Assembly (NCBI RefSeq): GCF_021916785.1
Contig: NZ_JAKCFC010000004.1
Location: 412,973 to 476,972 of the forward strand
DNA: 64,000 nt
Reading direction: 5' to 3'
Source of the DNA: Mycolicibacterium lacusdiani
GTDB taxonomy: Bacteria; Actinomycetota; Actinomycetes; Mycobacteriales; Mycobacteriaceae
The notes beneath the pieces are model-generated. The model did no database searches. It had not been told where the DNA came from and worked only from the letters and a program-made list of their open reading frames with translations. The position numbers and the translations under genes were made by a program. The number at the start of each line of letters is the position of its first letter. The stretch's first letter is position 1. Below are positions 54,051-63,259 of this stretch, in pieces.

Positions 54051-54970
54051 CGCTCGCTCTCTCCGTAGTAGTCCAGGAAGATCTCCTCCAGAGTCGGCTC
54101 TCGCATGGCCACCGCCGTGATGTCAGCGGCGGCAAGCACTTTCAGCGCCCCGGACGGTGATCCCGACAGGTTGAAACGCAACCGGCCGCCCGTCATCGCC
54201 GTCACGTCCGACACCTCGGGAACGGAGTGCAGGTGGGGCTGATCGCCACGGTAGGACACCTCGACTACGCTGCGCCGCAACCGACGAAGGTCGGCAATGG
54301 CGTCGACTTCCACCAGCCGGCCCGCCCGAAGGATCGCCACCCGATCACAGGTGGCTTCGACCTCGGCCAATTGGTGGGAACTGAGGAAGATGGTCTGCCC
54401 ACGGTCGCGGGCTTCGTCGACGCAGTGACGGAAGGTGCGCTCCACGAGTGGATCCAACCCGCTCGTCGGTTCGTCGAGAATGAGTAGGGGGGCACGCGTC
54501 GCGAAGGCGGCTACCAACGCGACCTTCTGCCGGTTGCCCGTCGAATACGCCTTGCCCGGTCTGTCCACGTCGAGATCGAATCTGCGCACCAGTTCGGCGC
54601 GGTAGGCGACATCGGTACCTGGACCGACGTTGCCCAAGAGTTCGAGTGTCTCGGCTCCGGTTAGCGCCGGCCACAGCGCGACATCGGCCGGCACGTAGGC
54701 CAACAGCCGATGCGCACGCCGTACGTCACCGGCGTCGCAGCCGAAGATCGTGGCCTGCCCGGAGTTCGGCCGAAGGAGCCCCAACAACATGCGAATGGTG
54801 GTGGACTTCCCCGCACCGTTCGGGCCGAGGAATCCGAACACCTCGCCACGTGCGACGTTGAGGTGGAGGTCGTCGACGGCGACGAGCGAGCCAAATCGCT
54901 TCGTCAAACCCTCGACGTGAATGGCGGATTCGGTTCGCACGCCCCCGGGCGCGCAGGAGTTGGGACGCAT
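54047..54970 (-). CDS. ABC exporter ATPase (tetronasin-type, Rv1218c-like)
   Basis: 307 aa. GPNGAGKSTT (Walker A), YSTGNRQKV (a variant signature, usually LSGGQ), ILDEPTSGLDP (Walker B) and SSHQLAEVEA (switch) are all present. AAAGG lies 8 nt before ATG 54970. It powers the permease encoded next. No TetR gene of the Rv1219c kind accompanies the pair here. Confidence 0.9.
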   Translation of the reverse strand: MRPNSCAPGGVRTESAIHVEGLTKRFGSLVAVDDLHLNVARGEVFGFLGPNGAGKSTTIRMLLGLLRPNSGQATIFGCDAGDVRRAHRLLAYVPADVALWPALTGAETLELLGNVGPGTDVAYRAELVRRFDLDVDRPGKAYSTGNRQKVALVAAFATRAPLLILDEPTSGLDPLVERTFRHCVDEARDRGQTIFLSSHQLAEVEATCDRVAILRAGRLVEVDAIADLRRLRRSVVEVSYRGDQPHLHSVPEVSDVTAMTGGRLRFNLSGSPSGALKVLAAADITAVAMREPTLEEIFLDYYGESER

Positions 54971-55209
54971 CGGTGAGCCTTTCGACAGTCGGACCATCAA
55001 CATGCCGACCAGGCTTCCCGGCTCACCTGCGATCAGAATGTACTCCGGTCGCGGTGGCTATACCAGAGCAGTTGTGCCACCACTCGCTCGAGGGAACCGG
55101 CAAACTCGCGGGTCCGAAGCGGTATCAATCCTCGCGCTGCGGGGTATGCCACTGCATGGTCTATGAACTGAGTGATCCGGCCGGCACGTCTTGCAGACGA
55201 CCGGGCGCG

Positions 55210-55635
55210 GTGCCGCAAACGCGCAAACCGGGCGTCGTTGCCCTACTCGCCGTCGGATTGGTCGCAACGGGATGCGCGTCCGGTGCCTCGGCACTCGGCA
55301 CGCCCACCGCACGCATCACGATCAACGGCAACGAGATCGCCGAACGGCCGATCGTCCGCTGTCAGCAGGCGGAGTGGGTGTGGCTCATCGAGACCATCCC
55401 GCCGCAGCCGGGCTTCAACGCCCAGGTGCGCACCGGGGCCGGCGTCGAGCCGCTATCGGTGCGGATCGATGACTTGGGCGGTTTCACTGGCGGCGTCACC
55501 AACGCCACCCCGGGCGCCACGAAGGCAACGATCGTCGACGGGTCCTTCGTGATCACCGGAACAGCAGACGGGTTCTACGACGGCAACATCTCGAACACCG
55601 GGACGGCGACCTTCGAAGTCCAACTGGACTGCTGA
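55210..55635 (+). CDS. LpqH-family (19 kDa antigen-like) lipoprotein
   Basis: 141 aa from GTG 55210. RKPGVVALLAVGLVATGC is a lipoprotein signal with its lipobox Cys. The mature part (ARITINGNE…VRCQQAEW…GNISNTGTATFEVQLDC) follows the Myco_19_kDa pattern, including two cysteines likely to pair. A longer frame from ATG 55156 would put 18 extra residues before the signal and is less likely. Cell-envelope location; function of the family unclear. Confidence 0.8.
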   Translation: MPQTRKPGVVALLAVGLVATGCASGASALGTPTARITINGNEIAERPIVRCQQAEWVWLIETIPPQPGFNAQVRTGAGVEPLSVRIDDLGGFTGGVTNATPGATKATIVDGSFVITGTADGFYDGNISNTGTATFEVQLDC

Positions 55636-55645
55636 CCCTCGAGGG

Positions 55646-56530
55646 TCACCGGGTGGGGGTCTCGTCACCCGATCCGACGAAGGCGTTGCCCTCGGTGGGG
55701 TCGGTGGGTTCGTCCGTGAACGCCACCACGCGCAGGAACGGTCCGATGATAGCGTCGAACATCGCAGGCATCAGCCGGTACGCCGCGATGGCTGGGCGGT
55801 TCATCCAGCCGACCTGACGTTCGCTGGAACGCTTCCGTTCGGTGGCACGGACGATCGACGTGACGATGGTCGACGGCGGTACGGCCGTGGGAGGCACCCT
55901 CGGCGTGCGACCGAAGTAGTTGCTCGCAGTCGCGTACACCGGGGTGTCGACGGGCCCCGGGTAGACGCCGTGCACCTTCACCCCCGGCAGGTGGTGGGTC
56001 TCTTGGCGCAACGTCCGCACCAGGCCGCAGAGCGCGAACTTGCTTGCGACATAAGCGGATTGGTAGGGCACCGCGGTGACGCCGAGTAGCGAGCCGACGA
56101 GCACCAGGTGCCCCGCTCCGCGTTCCTCGAAGTGGACCAGCGCACAGCGCGCGACGTTGGCGGCGCCAATGAGGTTGGTGCGCACGATGCCGTCGAACAC
56201 CTCGGCTGGCACGTCGACGAACCGGCCGAAGGCCGTGATCGCCGCGGACTGCACGGCCACGTCCACGCGACCGAACTGCTCGAAGGCGGCGTCGAAGAGG
56301 TCGGATACCTGGTCGGCTTCCGCGATGTCGGTCGACCGGGCGATCACGTCGGAGGCGCCGGACCGCTTGCACTCGACGGCCACCTCTTCGAGCGTGTCAC
56401 TGGAGCGTGCTGCCAGGACCAGCCGGGCGCCGCGTTCGGCGTACCGGAGCGCGGTCTCCTTGCCGATGCCACTGGACGCACCGGTGATGAGGACCACCTG
56501 TGAGCCCGTGTCCTGCGAGTGGTTATCCAT
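55646..56530 (-). CDS. Short-chain dehydrogenase/reductase
   Basis: 294 aa. TGASSGIG (NADP site), YVASK (catalytic Tyr/Lys) and VYPGPVDTPVY are classical SDR motifs; the usual NAG is replaced by QSAAITAF. A C-terminal tail of about 60 residues (RPAIAAYRLMPAMFDAIIGPFLRVV) is typical of the membrane-associated subgroup. It follows the epimerase gene by 6 nt. Substrate unknown. Confidence 0.88.
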   Translation of the reverse strand: MDNHSQDTGSQVVLITGASSGIGKETALRYAERGARLVLAARSSDTLEEVAVECKRSGASDVIARSTDIAEADQVSDLFDAAFEQFGRVDVAVQSAAITAFGRFVDVPAEVFDGIVRTNLIGAANVARCALVHFEERGAGHLVLVGSLLGVTAVPYQSAYVASKFALCGLVRTLRQETHHLPGVKVHGVYPGPVDTPVYATASNYFGRTPRVPPTAVPPSTIVTSIVRATERKRSSERQVGWMNRPAIAAYRLMPAMFDAIIGPFLRVVAFTDEPTDPTEGNAFVGSGDETPTR

Positions 56531-56536
56531 GTTCGA

Positions 56537-57931
56537 TCACCGATCGGAACTACCCGGCCCTGGCAACGAGGAAACCGGCTGTGAATCAGGATCTTTCGCG
56601 CGGCGCTTGCGCTCGAGCCCGTTGAGCACGTGCAGCGCTGCGGTAGCGGCCACCGGGGCCCATCCGCCGCGCACGGTCGCCGCCAGGGCCGCCAGCACGG
56701 CGACCGGCGCGACCAGGGCCACCTTGTCCGTGCGCCGCTCGAGGATTCGGTCCAGGGCGAGCGGGGTGCCGGACGCGAGATTGGTCGCCACCACGATCGC
56801 GTCGGGGACACCGGCGCGACGCTTGCCCACCGCTCGCGCCAGTGCCAGGCCGGTCCACGTCAGCAACGACGCGTCGTGCACGCGCGCGACGGCACGACCG
56901 ATGTCGGGCGTGGAGCTACCGAATCCCGTAGCAGCGCTGCTGCCGATGGCGTCGTCGGCCAGGCCTTCGATCAACTCTCGCGCGCTGACGGTCGACGAAT
57001 GTGCAGGCGACCAACCAATTTCGCGTTGCGCCTTCGACGTGTCCATCAGAGGGGTGTTGGTGGCGACGTCGTACCAGCCGGGGGTGAGCGCGATGACGCG
57101 GGCGGCGCTGAGCGCCGAGATGACGGACCTGGCCGCACGCGGGCTGACGGCGATCGGACGGGCACCGACGAGGCCTGCCAGCGCGTCGGCGTCCAGGATG
57201 TCGGCGGCGACGTTGTAGGACCCCCGGGCCCGGTGCTCGATCATCCGCACCACGGCGTCGCCGACGTCGTCGGCGTGTACGAATTGCAGCCCGAGTCCGG
57301 CGGGCAATGGAAGTACCGGCAGCTGGCGTCGGCGGAGCATCTCCAACGCGGACTTCGGCACCAGCGGGCCCAGGTAGAGCGTCTTGATCAGCCACGACGC
57401 ATGACGCTGTACCACCACGGTGGGGCGGAACCGCGCGATGGACACGTCCGGATGCTGCTCGGCGAACCGGTCGAGCATCCGTTCCACGGCGACCTTGTGC
57501 CTGCTGTAGACCGACGTCTCCTGGCCGGTGTCCGGCCAGTCCTCGGCGACGGGCTCGCCGGCACCCGGGGCGTAGATGCCGAGACTGGATGCGTACACCA
57601 GTTGCTTGACGCCCGCGGCGTCGATGGCATCGAGGACGGCTTGGGAACCCGTGACGTTCGCGCGGTAGAGGTAGTCCTCGTCGCGCACCGGTTGCACCGC
57701 GAGTGCGAGGTGGACGACGACGTCGGCGCCCTGCATGGCCGGCGCCAGGTCGGCGCTTGCGGTCGGCGAGGCCAGGTCGACGGCATGCCAGGTCACGCGT
57801 TCATAGTCGATGCCCTCCGCGGGAGGACGGCGGCAGACTCCGACCACCTGCGCGTCGGGCATGTGGCGCGCGAGCGCGCGCAGTACGCCGGTGCCCACGT
57901 TTCCGGAAGCACCGGTGACGACGATTCTCAT
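56537..57931 (-). CDS. NAD-dependent epimerase with C-terminal hydrophobic tail
   Basis: 464 aa. VVTGASGNVGTGVLRALA is the Rossmann motif and SVYSRHKVAVE the YxxxK of extended SDRs. After about residue 380 there is an extension with one or two hydrophobic segments (DKVALVAPVAVLAALAATV; WAPVAATAALHVL), which may anchor it to the membrane. It is co-transcribed with the SDR gene. Sugar or steroid substrates are both possible. Confidence 0.85.
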   Translation of the reverse strand: MRIVVTGASGNVGTGVLRALARHMPDAQVVGVCRRPPAEGIDYERVTWHAVDLASPTASADLAPAMQGADVVVHLALAVQPVRDEDYLYRANVTGSQAVLDAIDAAGVKQLVYASSLGIYAPGAGEPVAEDWPDTGQETSVYSRHKVAVERMLDRFAEQHPDVSIARFRPTVVVQRHASWLIKTLYLGPLVPKSALEMLRRRQLPVLPLPAGLGLQFVHADDVGDAVVRMIEHRARGSYNVAADILDADALAGLVGARPIAVSPRAARSVISALSAARVIALTPGWYDVATNTPLMDTSKAQREIGWSPAHSSTVSARELIEGLADDAIGSSAATGFGSSTPDIGRAVARVHDASLLTWTGLALARAVGKRRAGVPDAIVVATNLASGTPLALDRILERRTDKVALVAPVAVLAALAATVRGGWAPVAATAALHVLNGLERKRRAKDPDSQPVSSLPGPGSSDR

Positions 57932-57970
57932 TGCGCGGTGCTTACCCGCTTCCGCGCGCGAGAAACTCGG

Positions 57971-58447
57971 TCAGCTACGCACCGGCGTGCGGGTCTCGAC
58001 GCTGGGCGCGGGGACCGTGGCAGCGGGTCGAGCGGCGTCGTCGATGCGTCGCTGACGGCGCTCGTCGCGAACGATGCGGCGCTCGAGGATGCGGAGGTCC
58101 CGCGCGTGCAGCGAGCGGTTCTTCATCGCGAGCAGATCGAGCTGTTGCCAGCTGAGCCCGTCGAGGTCGCCGTCGGCATCGTGGGTGGCGATCACGACGC
58201 TGCCCCGAAGCAGGGGGACCGTCTTGGCGGTCAACGTCGTCGTGGCCAGGAGGAGTTCGGTGGCGCTGCGGTTCACTCGGCGCTGGCACCTGCTCGTCGA
58301 CGGGCTGAACCAGAAGTCGAACTGCCGGTCGAAGCTGGTCAGCGCCTGGAGGCCCTGGCTTTGGACGAGTTGATCGATGTCGGCCTTGGAGTAGGCGCGG
58401 GTCTCATAGATGGCGCCGTTCGTGGCGGCGTAGAGGACGGTGTTCAT
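57971..58447 (-). CDS. Hypothetical protein
   Basis: 158 aa: MNTVLYAATNGAIYETRAYS, then a mixed alpha/beta middle (TVPLLRGSVVIATHDADGDLDG) and a basic helical end (RRIVRDERRQRRIDD). No family recognised and no signal peptide. Codon usage resembles the neighbours. It is divergent from the YciI/sigma pair. Confidence 0.55.
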   Translation of the reverse strand: MNTVLYAATNGAIYETRAYSKADIDQLVQSQGLQALTSFDRQFDFWFSPSTSRCQRRVNRSATELLLATTTLTAKTVPLLRGSVVIATHDADGDLDGLSWQQLDLLAMKNRSLHARDLRILERRIVRDERRQRRIDDAARPAATVPAPSVETRTPVRS

Positions 58448-58767
58448 TCACGTGATCCATTCATGTCTTTCTTCGGCGGCGGGCAACGCACTGGCGAACC
58501 GGTGCTGTTACTGAAGTTACCCATGTGACATTTGAGACAAACGTTGGTAACGGTTCGATAATTCCGCGACGTGATCGCCGGTAGCGGGTGGGCCGTTACC
58601 GGCGGATACCGTAGGGCGATGGGCTCAGACGTCACGGTTGCCGCCCGCTGTCGGAGACCGACCGCTGACCGGTGCCTCGGGTGATGGCGAGTGTCGAGAA
58701 CGCCGGCTCGGCTCCGTCCCTGGTGTGTGCGACCAATCGGGGTCGCCGTCTGGAAAGGGAGAAACCC
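58448..58767. promoter_or_regulatory. Divergent intergenic region before the YciI-sigma operon
   Basis: No convincing gene. GTTACC (58516-58521) and GGTAAC (58546-58551) form an inverted repeat, within an AT-richer patch from about 58500 to 58560. GGAAAGGGAG lies just before the YciI start. An ECF sigma -35/-10 pair may lie here but cannot be assigned. Confidence 0.35.
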
Positions 58768-59175
58768 ATGGCGAAGTACCTGCTCCTCAAGCACTACCGC
58801 GGCGCGCCTGCCGCGGTGAACGACGTACCGATGGATCGGTGGACGCCCGACGAGATCCGTGCGCACGTCCGGTACATGAACGACTTCGCCGAGCGGTTGC
58901 AAGGCACCGGCGAGTACGTCGACGGTCAGGCGCTGGCCCCGGAAGGGGAGTGGGTCCGCTCCGACGGTGACGGCAAGCCGCCCGTCACCGACGGCCCGTT
59001 CGCCGAGACCAAGGACCTCATCGCGGGTTGGATGATCATCGACGTCGACTCCCACGACCGCGCCGTGAAACTCGCAGGCGAGCTGTCCGCTGCGCCGGGG
59101 GCGGGTGGACGGCCGATCCACGAATGGCTCGAGGTGCGGCCCTTCCTCACCGCCCCACCGACCGTCGACGGCTGA
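58768..59175 (+). CDS. YciI/DGPF-domain protein
   Basis: 135 aa. MAKYLLLKHYRGAPAA and PPVTDGPFAETKDLIAGWMIIDV carry the DGPF motif and ferredoxin-like fold of YciI-related (PCGB-type) proteins. Its TGA overlaps the ATG of the sigma factor gene. Such proteins are the constant partners of ECF42 sigma factors and are usually among their targets. Confidence 0.9.
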   Translation: MAKYLLLKHYRGAPAAVNDVPMDRWTPDEIRAHVRYMNDFAERLQGTGEYVDGQALAPEGEWVRSDGDGKPPVTDGPFAETKDLIAGWMIIDVDSHDRAVKLAGELSAAPGAGGRPIHEWLEVRPFLTAPPTVDG

Positions 59176-60365
59176 TGAGCCGCGGCGCGGTGGACGAGGC
59201 CCAGCTGCGGGAGCTGATCCCCGGCGTGCTGGCGGCTCTCGTCCACCGCGGGGCGGAATTCGCCGCCGCCGAGGACGCGGTTCAGGAGGCACTGATCCGG
59301 GCGCTCGATGCGTGGCCCCGGCGCAGACCCGACGATCCCAAGGCCTGGCTGATCACGACGGCCTGGCGCTGCTTCATCGACCACACCCGGTCCGACGTGG
59401 CGCGGCGAGCCCGGGAGGCCCGGCTGTCCGACGAGCCGCCTCCCGGCCCAACGGAATCGGCGGACGACACGCTGCGGCTCTACTTCCTCTGCGCTCACCC
59501 GAGCCTCACCTCCGCGTCGGCCGTCGCCCTCACCCTGCGCGCCCTCGGCGGCCTCACCACCCGGCAGATCGCGCAGGCGTACCTGGTGCCTGAAGCGACG
59601 ATGGCGCAGCGCATCAGCCGCGCCAAGCGCACCGTGGGTGCCGTCCGATTCGATCGCCCCGGTGATCTCGGCACCGTCCTACGGGTTCTCTACCTGGTGT
59701 TCAACGAGGGCTACGGCGGCGACGTCGACCTGGCGGCCGAGGCGATCCGATTGGCGCGCCAACTGTCGCGGGCCTCCGACGCCCCGGAGGTCGCCGGCCT
59801 GCTCGCGCTCTTCCTGCTCCACCACGCCCGGCGGCCGGCGAGGATCCGCGCCGACGGCAGCCTCGTGCCGCTGGACGAACAGGACCGCGGGCTGTGGCGG
59901 CGCGACCTGATCGCCGAGGGCGTGGACGTGCTGCAGGCGGCCCTGGCCCGTGACCGGCTCGGCGAGTATCAGGCGCAGGCCGCCATCGCGGCGCTGCACG
60001 CCGATGCGCAGTCGGCCGACGAGACCGACTGGGTGCAGATCGTCGAGTGGTACGACGAATTGGTCGCGCTCACCAACAGTCCGGTCGTGCGGCTCAATCG
60101 TGCCGTCGCAGTCGGCGAGGCCGACGGCCCGCACGCCGGGCTGCGCGCGCTCGCCGACCTCGACCCCGGGCTGCCGCGGTACACGGCCGCCGTGGCCCAT
60201 CTGCGGGAACGGGCAGGCGATTTCGCGGCGGCTGCCCGGCTCTATGCCGCGGCCGCCGCGCAGGTACACGACCTCGCCGAACGCAACCACCTAATCCTGC
60301 GCGCGGCGACGCTGCGCCAGCGGCTCGGCGATTCAGAGCGCGGCCCGACTTCTTGGGATCGGTAG
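59175..60365 (+). CDS. ECF RNA polymerase sigma factor, ECF42-type with C-terminal extension
   Basis: 396 aa. Region 2 (FAAAEDAVQEALIRALDAWPRR … WLITTAWRCFIDHTRSD) and region 4 (LRALGGLTTRQIAQAYLVPEATMAQRISRAKR) are followed by a long TPR-like C-terminal half (LVFNEGYGGD…, WYDELVALTNSPVVRLNRAVAV). This extension and the DGPF partner define ECF42, which lacks an anti-sigma factor and is thought to be controlled by its own C-terminus. Confidence 0.92.
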   Translation: MSRGAVDEAQLRELIPGVLAALVHRGAEFAAAEDAVQEALIRALDAWPRRRPDDPKAWLITTAWRCFIDHTRSDVARRAREARLSDEPPPGPTESADDTLRLYFLCAHPSLTSASAVALTLRALGGLTTRQIAQAYLVPEATMAQRISRAKRTVGAVRFDRPGDLGTVLRVLYLVFNEGYGGDVDLAAEAIRLARQLSRASDAPEVAGLLALFLLHHARRPARIRADGSLVPLDEQDRGLWRRDLIAEGVDVLQAALARDRLGEYQAQAAIAALHADAQSADETDWVQIVEWYDELVALTNSPVVRLNRAVAVGEADGPHAGLRALADLDPGLPRYTAAVAHLRERAGDFAAAARLYAAAAAQVHDLAERNHLILRAATLRQRLGDSERGPTSWDR

Positions 60366-60434
60366 CCCGCCGAAAGCGGTGTGCTGATCCCAGAAGCGAC
60401 GCCGACGTGGTTGCGCTCGACGAAGGGAATGGAC

Positions 60435-60851
60435 ATGAACCGCACCTCACGACTCGCCACCGCAATTGCGGTGACCGGCGCGATCGCAGCGGTCGGTGTC
60501 GCGATGAGCGCGGCCACCGCCCAAGCGAACCCCTATCAAGCGCCGACGACGACCTGGTGCCCGGGCGAGGCCCTGCCGTTCCACAACATCGAGTGGGACA
60601 TGAACGGGTGCCACACCTGGTTCATGACCCCGTCCGGAACGGGCAACGTGCGGATGGTCGACGTGAACGGAAACCCGTTGGACAGCTTCATCTCGGCTGA
60701 CATTCCGGCGCCCATCCTCACGCCTTCGCCGCCGCCTGCCCCGCTGCCCTTCGGCACGCCGTTCTGCAGCCCGCGCGGTTCGCTGTTCATCATCGGGCCG
60801 ATCTGCGACGAGATCGGCGTCGACATGCCTCCGGGCTCGGTCAGGCGGTGA
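60435..60851 (+). CDS. Secreted small hypothetical protein
   Basis: 138 aa. A signal peptide (LATAIAVTGAIAAVGVAMSAATAQA, cleavage near residue 31) is followed by a mature region with four cysteines (WCPGE; GCHTW; PFCSPR; PICDE), likely two disulphides, and a Pro-rich stretch. ATG 60435 has AAGGGA 6 nt upstream. This form is common among mycobacterial exported proteins of unknown function. Confidence 0.75.
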   Translation: MNRTSRLATAIAVTGAIAAVGVAMSAATAQANPYQAPTTTWCPGEALPFHNIEWDMNGCHTWFMTPSGTGNVRMVDVNGNPLDSFISADIPAPILTPSPPPAPLPFGTPFCSPRGSLFIIGPICDEIGVDMPPGSVRR

Positions 60852-60857
60852 GCCGGT

Positions 60858-62603
60858 TCACAGGTCGAGCACGACGTCGCCGGCGGGGCGCGAGCAACAG
60901 ATGAGGACGTTGCCGTCGGTGGGGCGCTCGAGCGGTTCGGGGTCGTAGTCGACGCTGCCCGACAGCAGGGCGGTCTGGCAGTTGTGGCACACGCCCGTTC
61001 GGCACGACCACCGTGCCGGGACGTCGCATGCCTCGGCGAACTCCAGCAGGGTCGACGGCGCGGCAGCCATCGGTGCGGAGATGCCGCTGCGGGCGAACTG
61101 CACCGCTGGCCCCGGGCCCGGCCCATCCGAGGGGAGATGCGGCGCAACGACTCTCGCGGCGATACCGGGAGTCAGTGCTTCCTTGGCGCCGAACAGCTCG
61201 CTGCGGATCCGACCCGGATCGAGACCGTAGGCGGCGAGGCCGGCGCGCAGTTCGGTCGTGAACGAGGCCGGGCCGCACAGGTATGCCGTCGCGTCGTGAG
61301 GAACGCCCAGCTCTTGAACGAGGGCGATCGACAGCCGTCCCGTGTCGGTGTAGTCCACCCCGGCCCGGTCCGATGGCGCGGGATGGCTGTAGACGGTGCG
61401 CGAACGGGCTCGCGGCAACTGCCCGAGCAACTCCCGCACCTCGTCGGCGTAGGGGTGTTCGGTGCCGTCACGCGCGCCGTACAACCACCAGACGTCCCTT
61501 GCGGAACGGGATTCCACCAGGGAGTGGAGCATCGAGAGGACCGGGGTGACGCCGACCCCGGCGGAGAGCAGGACCACCGGGCCGCTGCCCTCCTCGAGGG
61601 CGAAGGTACCGCGCGGTGCGGCGACGTCGAGGACGTCGCCCACCGACACGCGCGCGTGGATGAACCGGCTGACGACGCCGTCGTCCTCGCGTTTGACACT
61701 GATTCGGAAGCGGTCGGAGCCGGGACGATTCGACAGCGAGTAGTTCCGAATCATCGGCGCCGCAAGGGACTCCGTCGTCACTCTGAGGGTGATCGATTGG
61801 CCGGGTTCCCAGCTCGGCAACACCGTCCCATCGGGCGCCTCGAAGTAGACCGACCGCACGTGCCGACTCTCGTCGCGCACCTCGGCGACGCGCAGCGGTC
61901 GAAAACCCATCCACGACGGGGGTGGTCCCGCCGACGCCAGTCCGGTGTTGCCCGCCTGCTCGCCCTGATCCGCGAGGCTGCGCAGCGATGTCTTCCACCC
62001 GGGGCTGAGCGCGGGGATGTCGAGGGCGCGTTCCAGCACGGTGCGGGGGTGCCCCGGCAGGTACAGCAGCCCGTTGATCTCGGCCACCGACACCCGGTGC
62101 GGCCCGTCGGAAACCTTGACGATCTCCTGGCCCGCCTCGACCGCGCCCTCCTCGATGACGCGGCAGTAGAAGCCTGGTCTGCCGTGCGAGACCAGCAGCG
62201 CGGCCATGCGGGGCTCCCCGATCCGAATGCCCGCCCGGTAGCAGGTGACCCGGGGCTGGGTGACCTCCAGAACCGCGTCGCCGACGCGGTAGCGGTCGCC
62301 TATGCATACCTCGTCGTCCGACAGGCCGTCCACGGTGAGGTTCTCGCCGAGCAGGCCCGGCGCGAGGTCCGGCCGGTCGAGCACCTCGGCCCAGTGACGA
62401 TAGGACTGCACCTGGTACACCAGAACCGCTCGGTTCTCCCCGCCGTGTCCGCCGAGATCGCCCTGGCCGTCGCCATCGACGTTCAGGCGCCGCACCATCC
62501 GTGGCCCGGACACCGGTTCCTTGCCTAGCCCCGAGAAGACCGTCCGGCCGTTCCAGTCGACGTCCCGCGGGAGGCCCACGTTCACCGATGTCAGCGTCGC
62601 CAT
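60858..62603 (-). CDS. MOSC-ferredoxin reductase-ferredoxin fusion protein
   Basis: 581 aa. The N-terminal MOSC domain (about 1-220) contains GGHGGENRAVLVYQ, LGENLTVDGL and PRVTCYRAGIRI with a Mo-ligand-type Cys. Next is an FNR-like FAD/NAD(P)H reductase (about 225-470; RNYSLSN; SAGVGVTPVLSML). The plant-type 2Fe-2S domain ends it, with WSCRTGVCHNC (C-x4-C-x2-C) and a late LICCSRP. It could reduce N-hydroxylated or sulfurated substrates using NAD(P)H. The TetR gene 20 nt upstream is likely its regulator. Confidence 0.9.
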   Translation of the reverse strand: MATLTSVNVGLPRDVDWNGRTVFSGLGKEPVSGPRMVRRLNVDGDGQGDLGGHGGENRAVLVYQVQSYRHWAEVLDRPDLAPGLLGENLTVDGLSDDEVCIGDRYRVGDAVLEVTQPRVTCYRAGIRIGEPRMAALLVSHGRPGFYCRVIEEGAVEAGQEIVKVSDGPHRVSVAEINGLLYLPGHPRTVLERALDIPALSPGWKTSLRSLADQGEQAGNTGLASAGPPPSWMGFRPLRVAEVRDESRHVRSVYFEAPDGTVLPSWEPGQSITLRVTTESLAAPMIRNYSLSNRPGSDRFRISVKREDDGVVSRFIHARVSVGDVLDVAAPRGTFALEEGSGPVVLLSAGVGVTPVLSMLHSLVESRSARDVWWLYGARDGTEHPYADEVRELLGQLPRARSRTVYSHPAPSDRAGVDYTDTGRLSIALVQELGVPHDATAYLCGPASFTTELRAGLAAYGLDPGRIRSELFGAKEALTPGIAARVVAPHLPSDGPGPGPAVQFARSGISAPMAAAPSTLLEFAEACDVPARWSCRTGVCHNCQTALLSGSVDYDPEPLERPTDGNVLICCSRPAGDVVLDL

Positions 62604-62622
62604 GGTGACCATGATGATCTCG

Positions 62623-63171
62623 TCAGGGGTGTGTGCGGAAGCCCCGCAGGATCGTGTCGAGATGCCGTCGCCACAGCTGCTCGCCCTGATGCACCGGGTC
62701 GGTGCGCTCGGACTGGATGACCCCACGCAGCGCCCACACGGCGACGGTGATGTCGTCCGGTGTGACGTCCGCGCGGATCGCACCAGCGGCCTGGGCGCGC
62801 CTCAGCAGCTGGGTCGATCGGCCGCGCAACTCCTCCATGAGTGCGGTGGGCGCCAGTTCGCCCCAGATCGGTGCGGACAGACCGGCCTTCCCCGCGAGTT
62901 CGACGCCGACCGTGCGCAGGAAGACGTCCAATCCCATGTCCGCCGGGGACTGCTCGGCCTCGGCGGCGACGTCGATCAGGCGTTGGAAGAAGCCGCCGAG
63001 GACCTCTCGCACCAGGGCGTCCTTGTTCGCGAAGCGGCGGTAGAGGGTCGCCGGTCCGACCTGAGCCGCCTTCGCTACGTCGTCGAGGGTCGCGGACGGC
63101 CCGCGTTCGGCGAACACCGCCTCGGCCGCTGCCAGGAGCCGTGCGCGGTTCGTGGCCGCATCGCGTCGCAC
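62623..63171 (-). CDS. TetR-family transcriptional regulator
   Basis: 182 aa. The HTH is LLAAAEAVFAERGPSATLDD and VAKAAQVGPATLYRRFANKD. GTG 63171 has AGGAG 6 nt upstream. It precedes the MOSC fusion gene in one transcript and is divergent from an SDR gene with a palindrome between, so it probably represses both sides in response to an unknown ligand. Confidence 0.9.
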   Translation of the reverse strand: MRRDAATNRARLLAAAEAVFAERGPSATLDDVAKAAQVGPATLYRRFANKDALVREVLGGFFQRLIDVAAEAEQSPADMGLDVFLRTVGVELAGKAGLSAPIWGELAPTALMEELRGRSTQLLRRAQAAGAIRADVTPDDITVAVWALRGVIQSERTDPVHQGEQLWRRHLDTILRGFRTHP

Positions 63172-63226
63172 TCATCACTCCTGCCGTCGTGGGGGCGGGA
63201 ATGATTCCGAGCCGCAGGCGTTCAAG

Positions 63227-63243
63227 TGATAGTCAAGCTATCA
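63227..63243. promoter_or_regulatory. TetR operator palindrome
   Basis: TGATAG-TCAAG-CTATCA is a perfect 17-bp inverted repeat between the TetR gene and the SDR gene, 16 bp before the SDR ATG. It also partly overlaps the GAGGAGG ribosome-site region's leader, so a bound repressor would block expression. Confidence 0.6.
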
Positions 63244-63259
63244 GATCGAGGAGGAAGAC

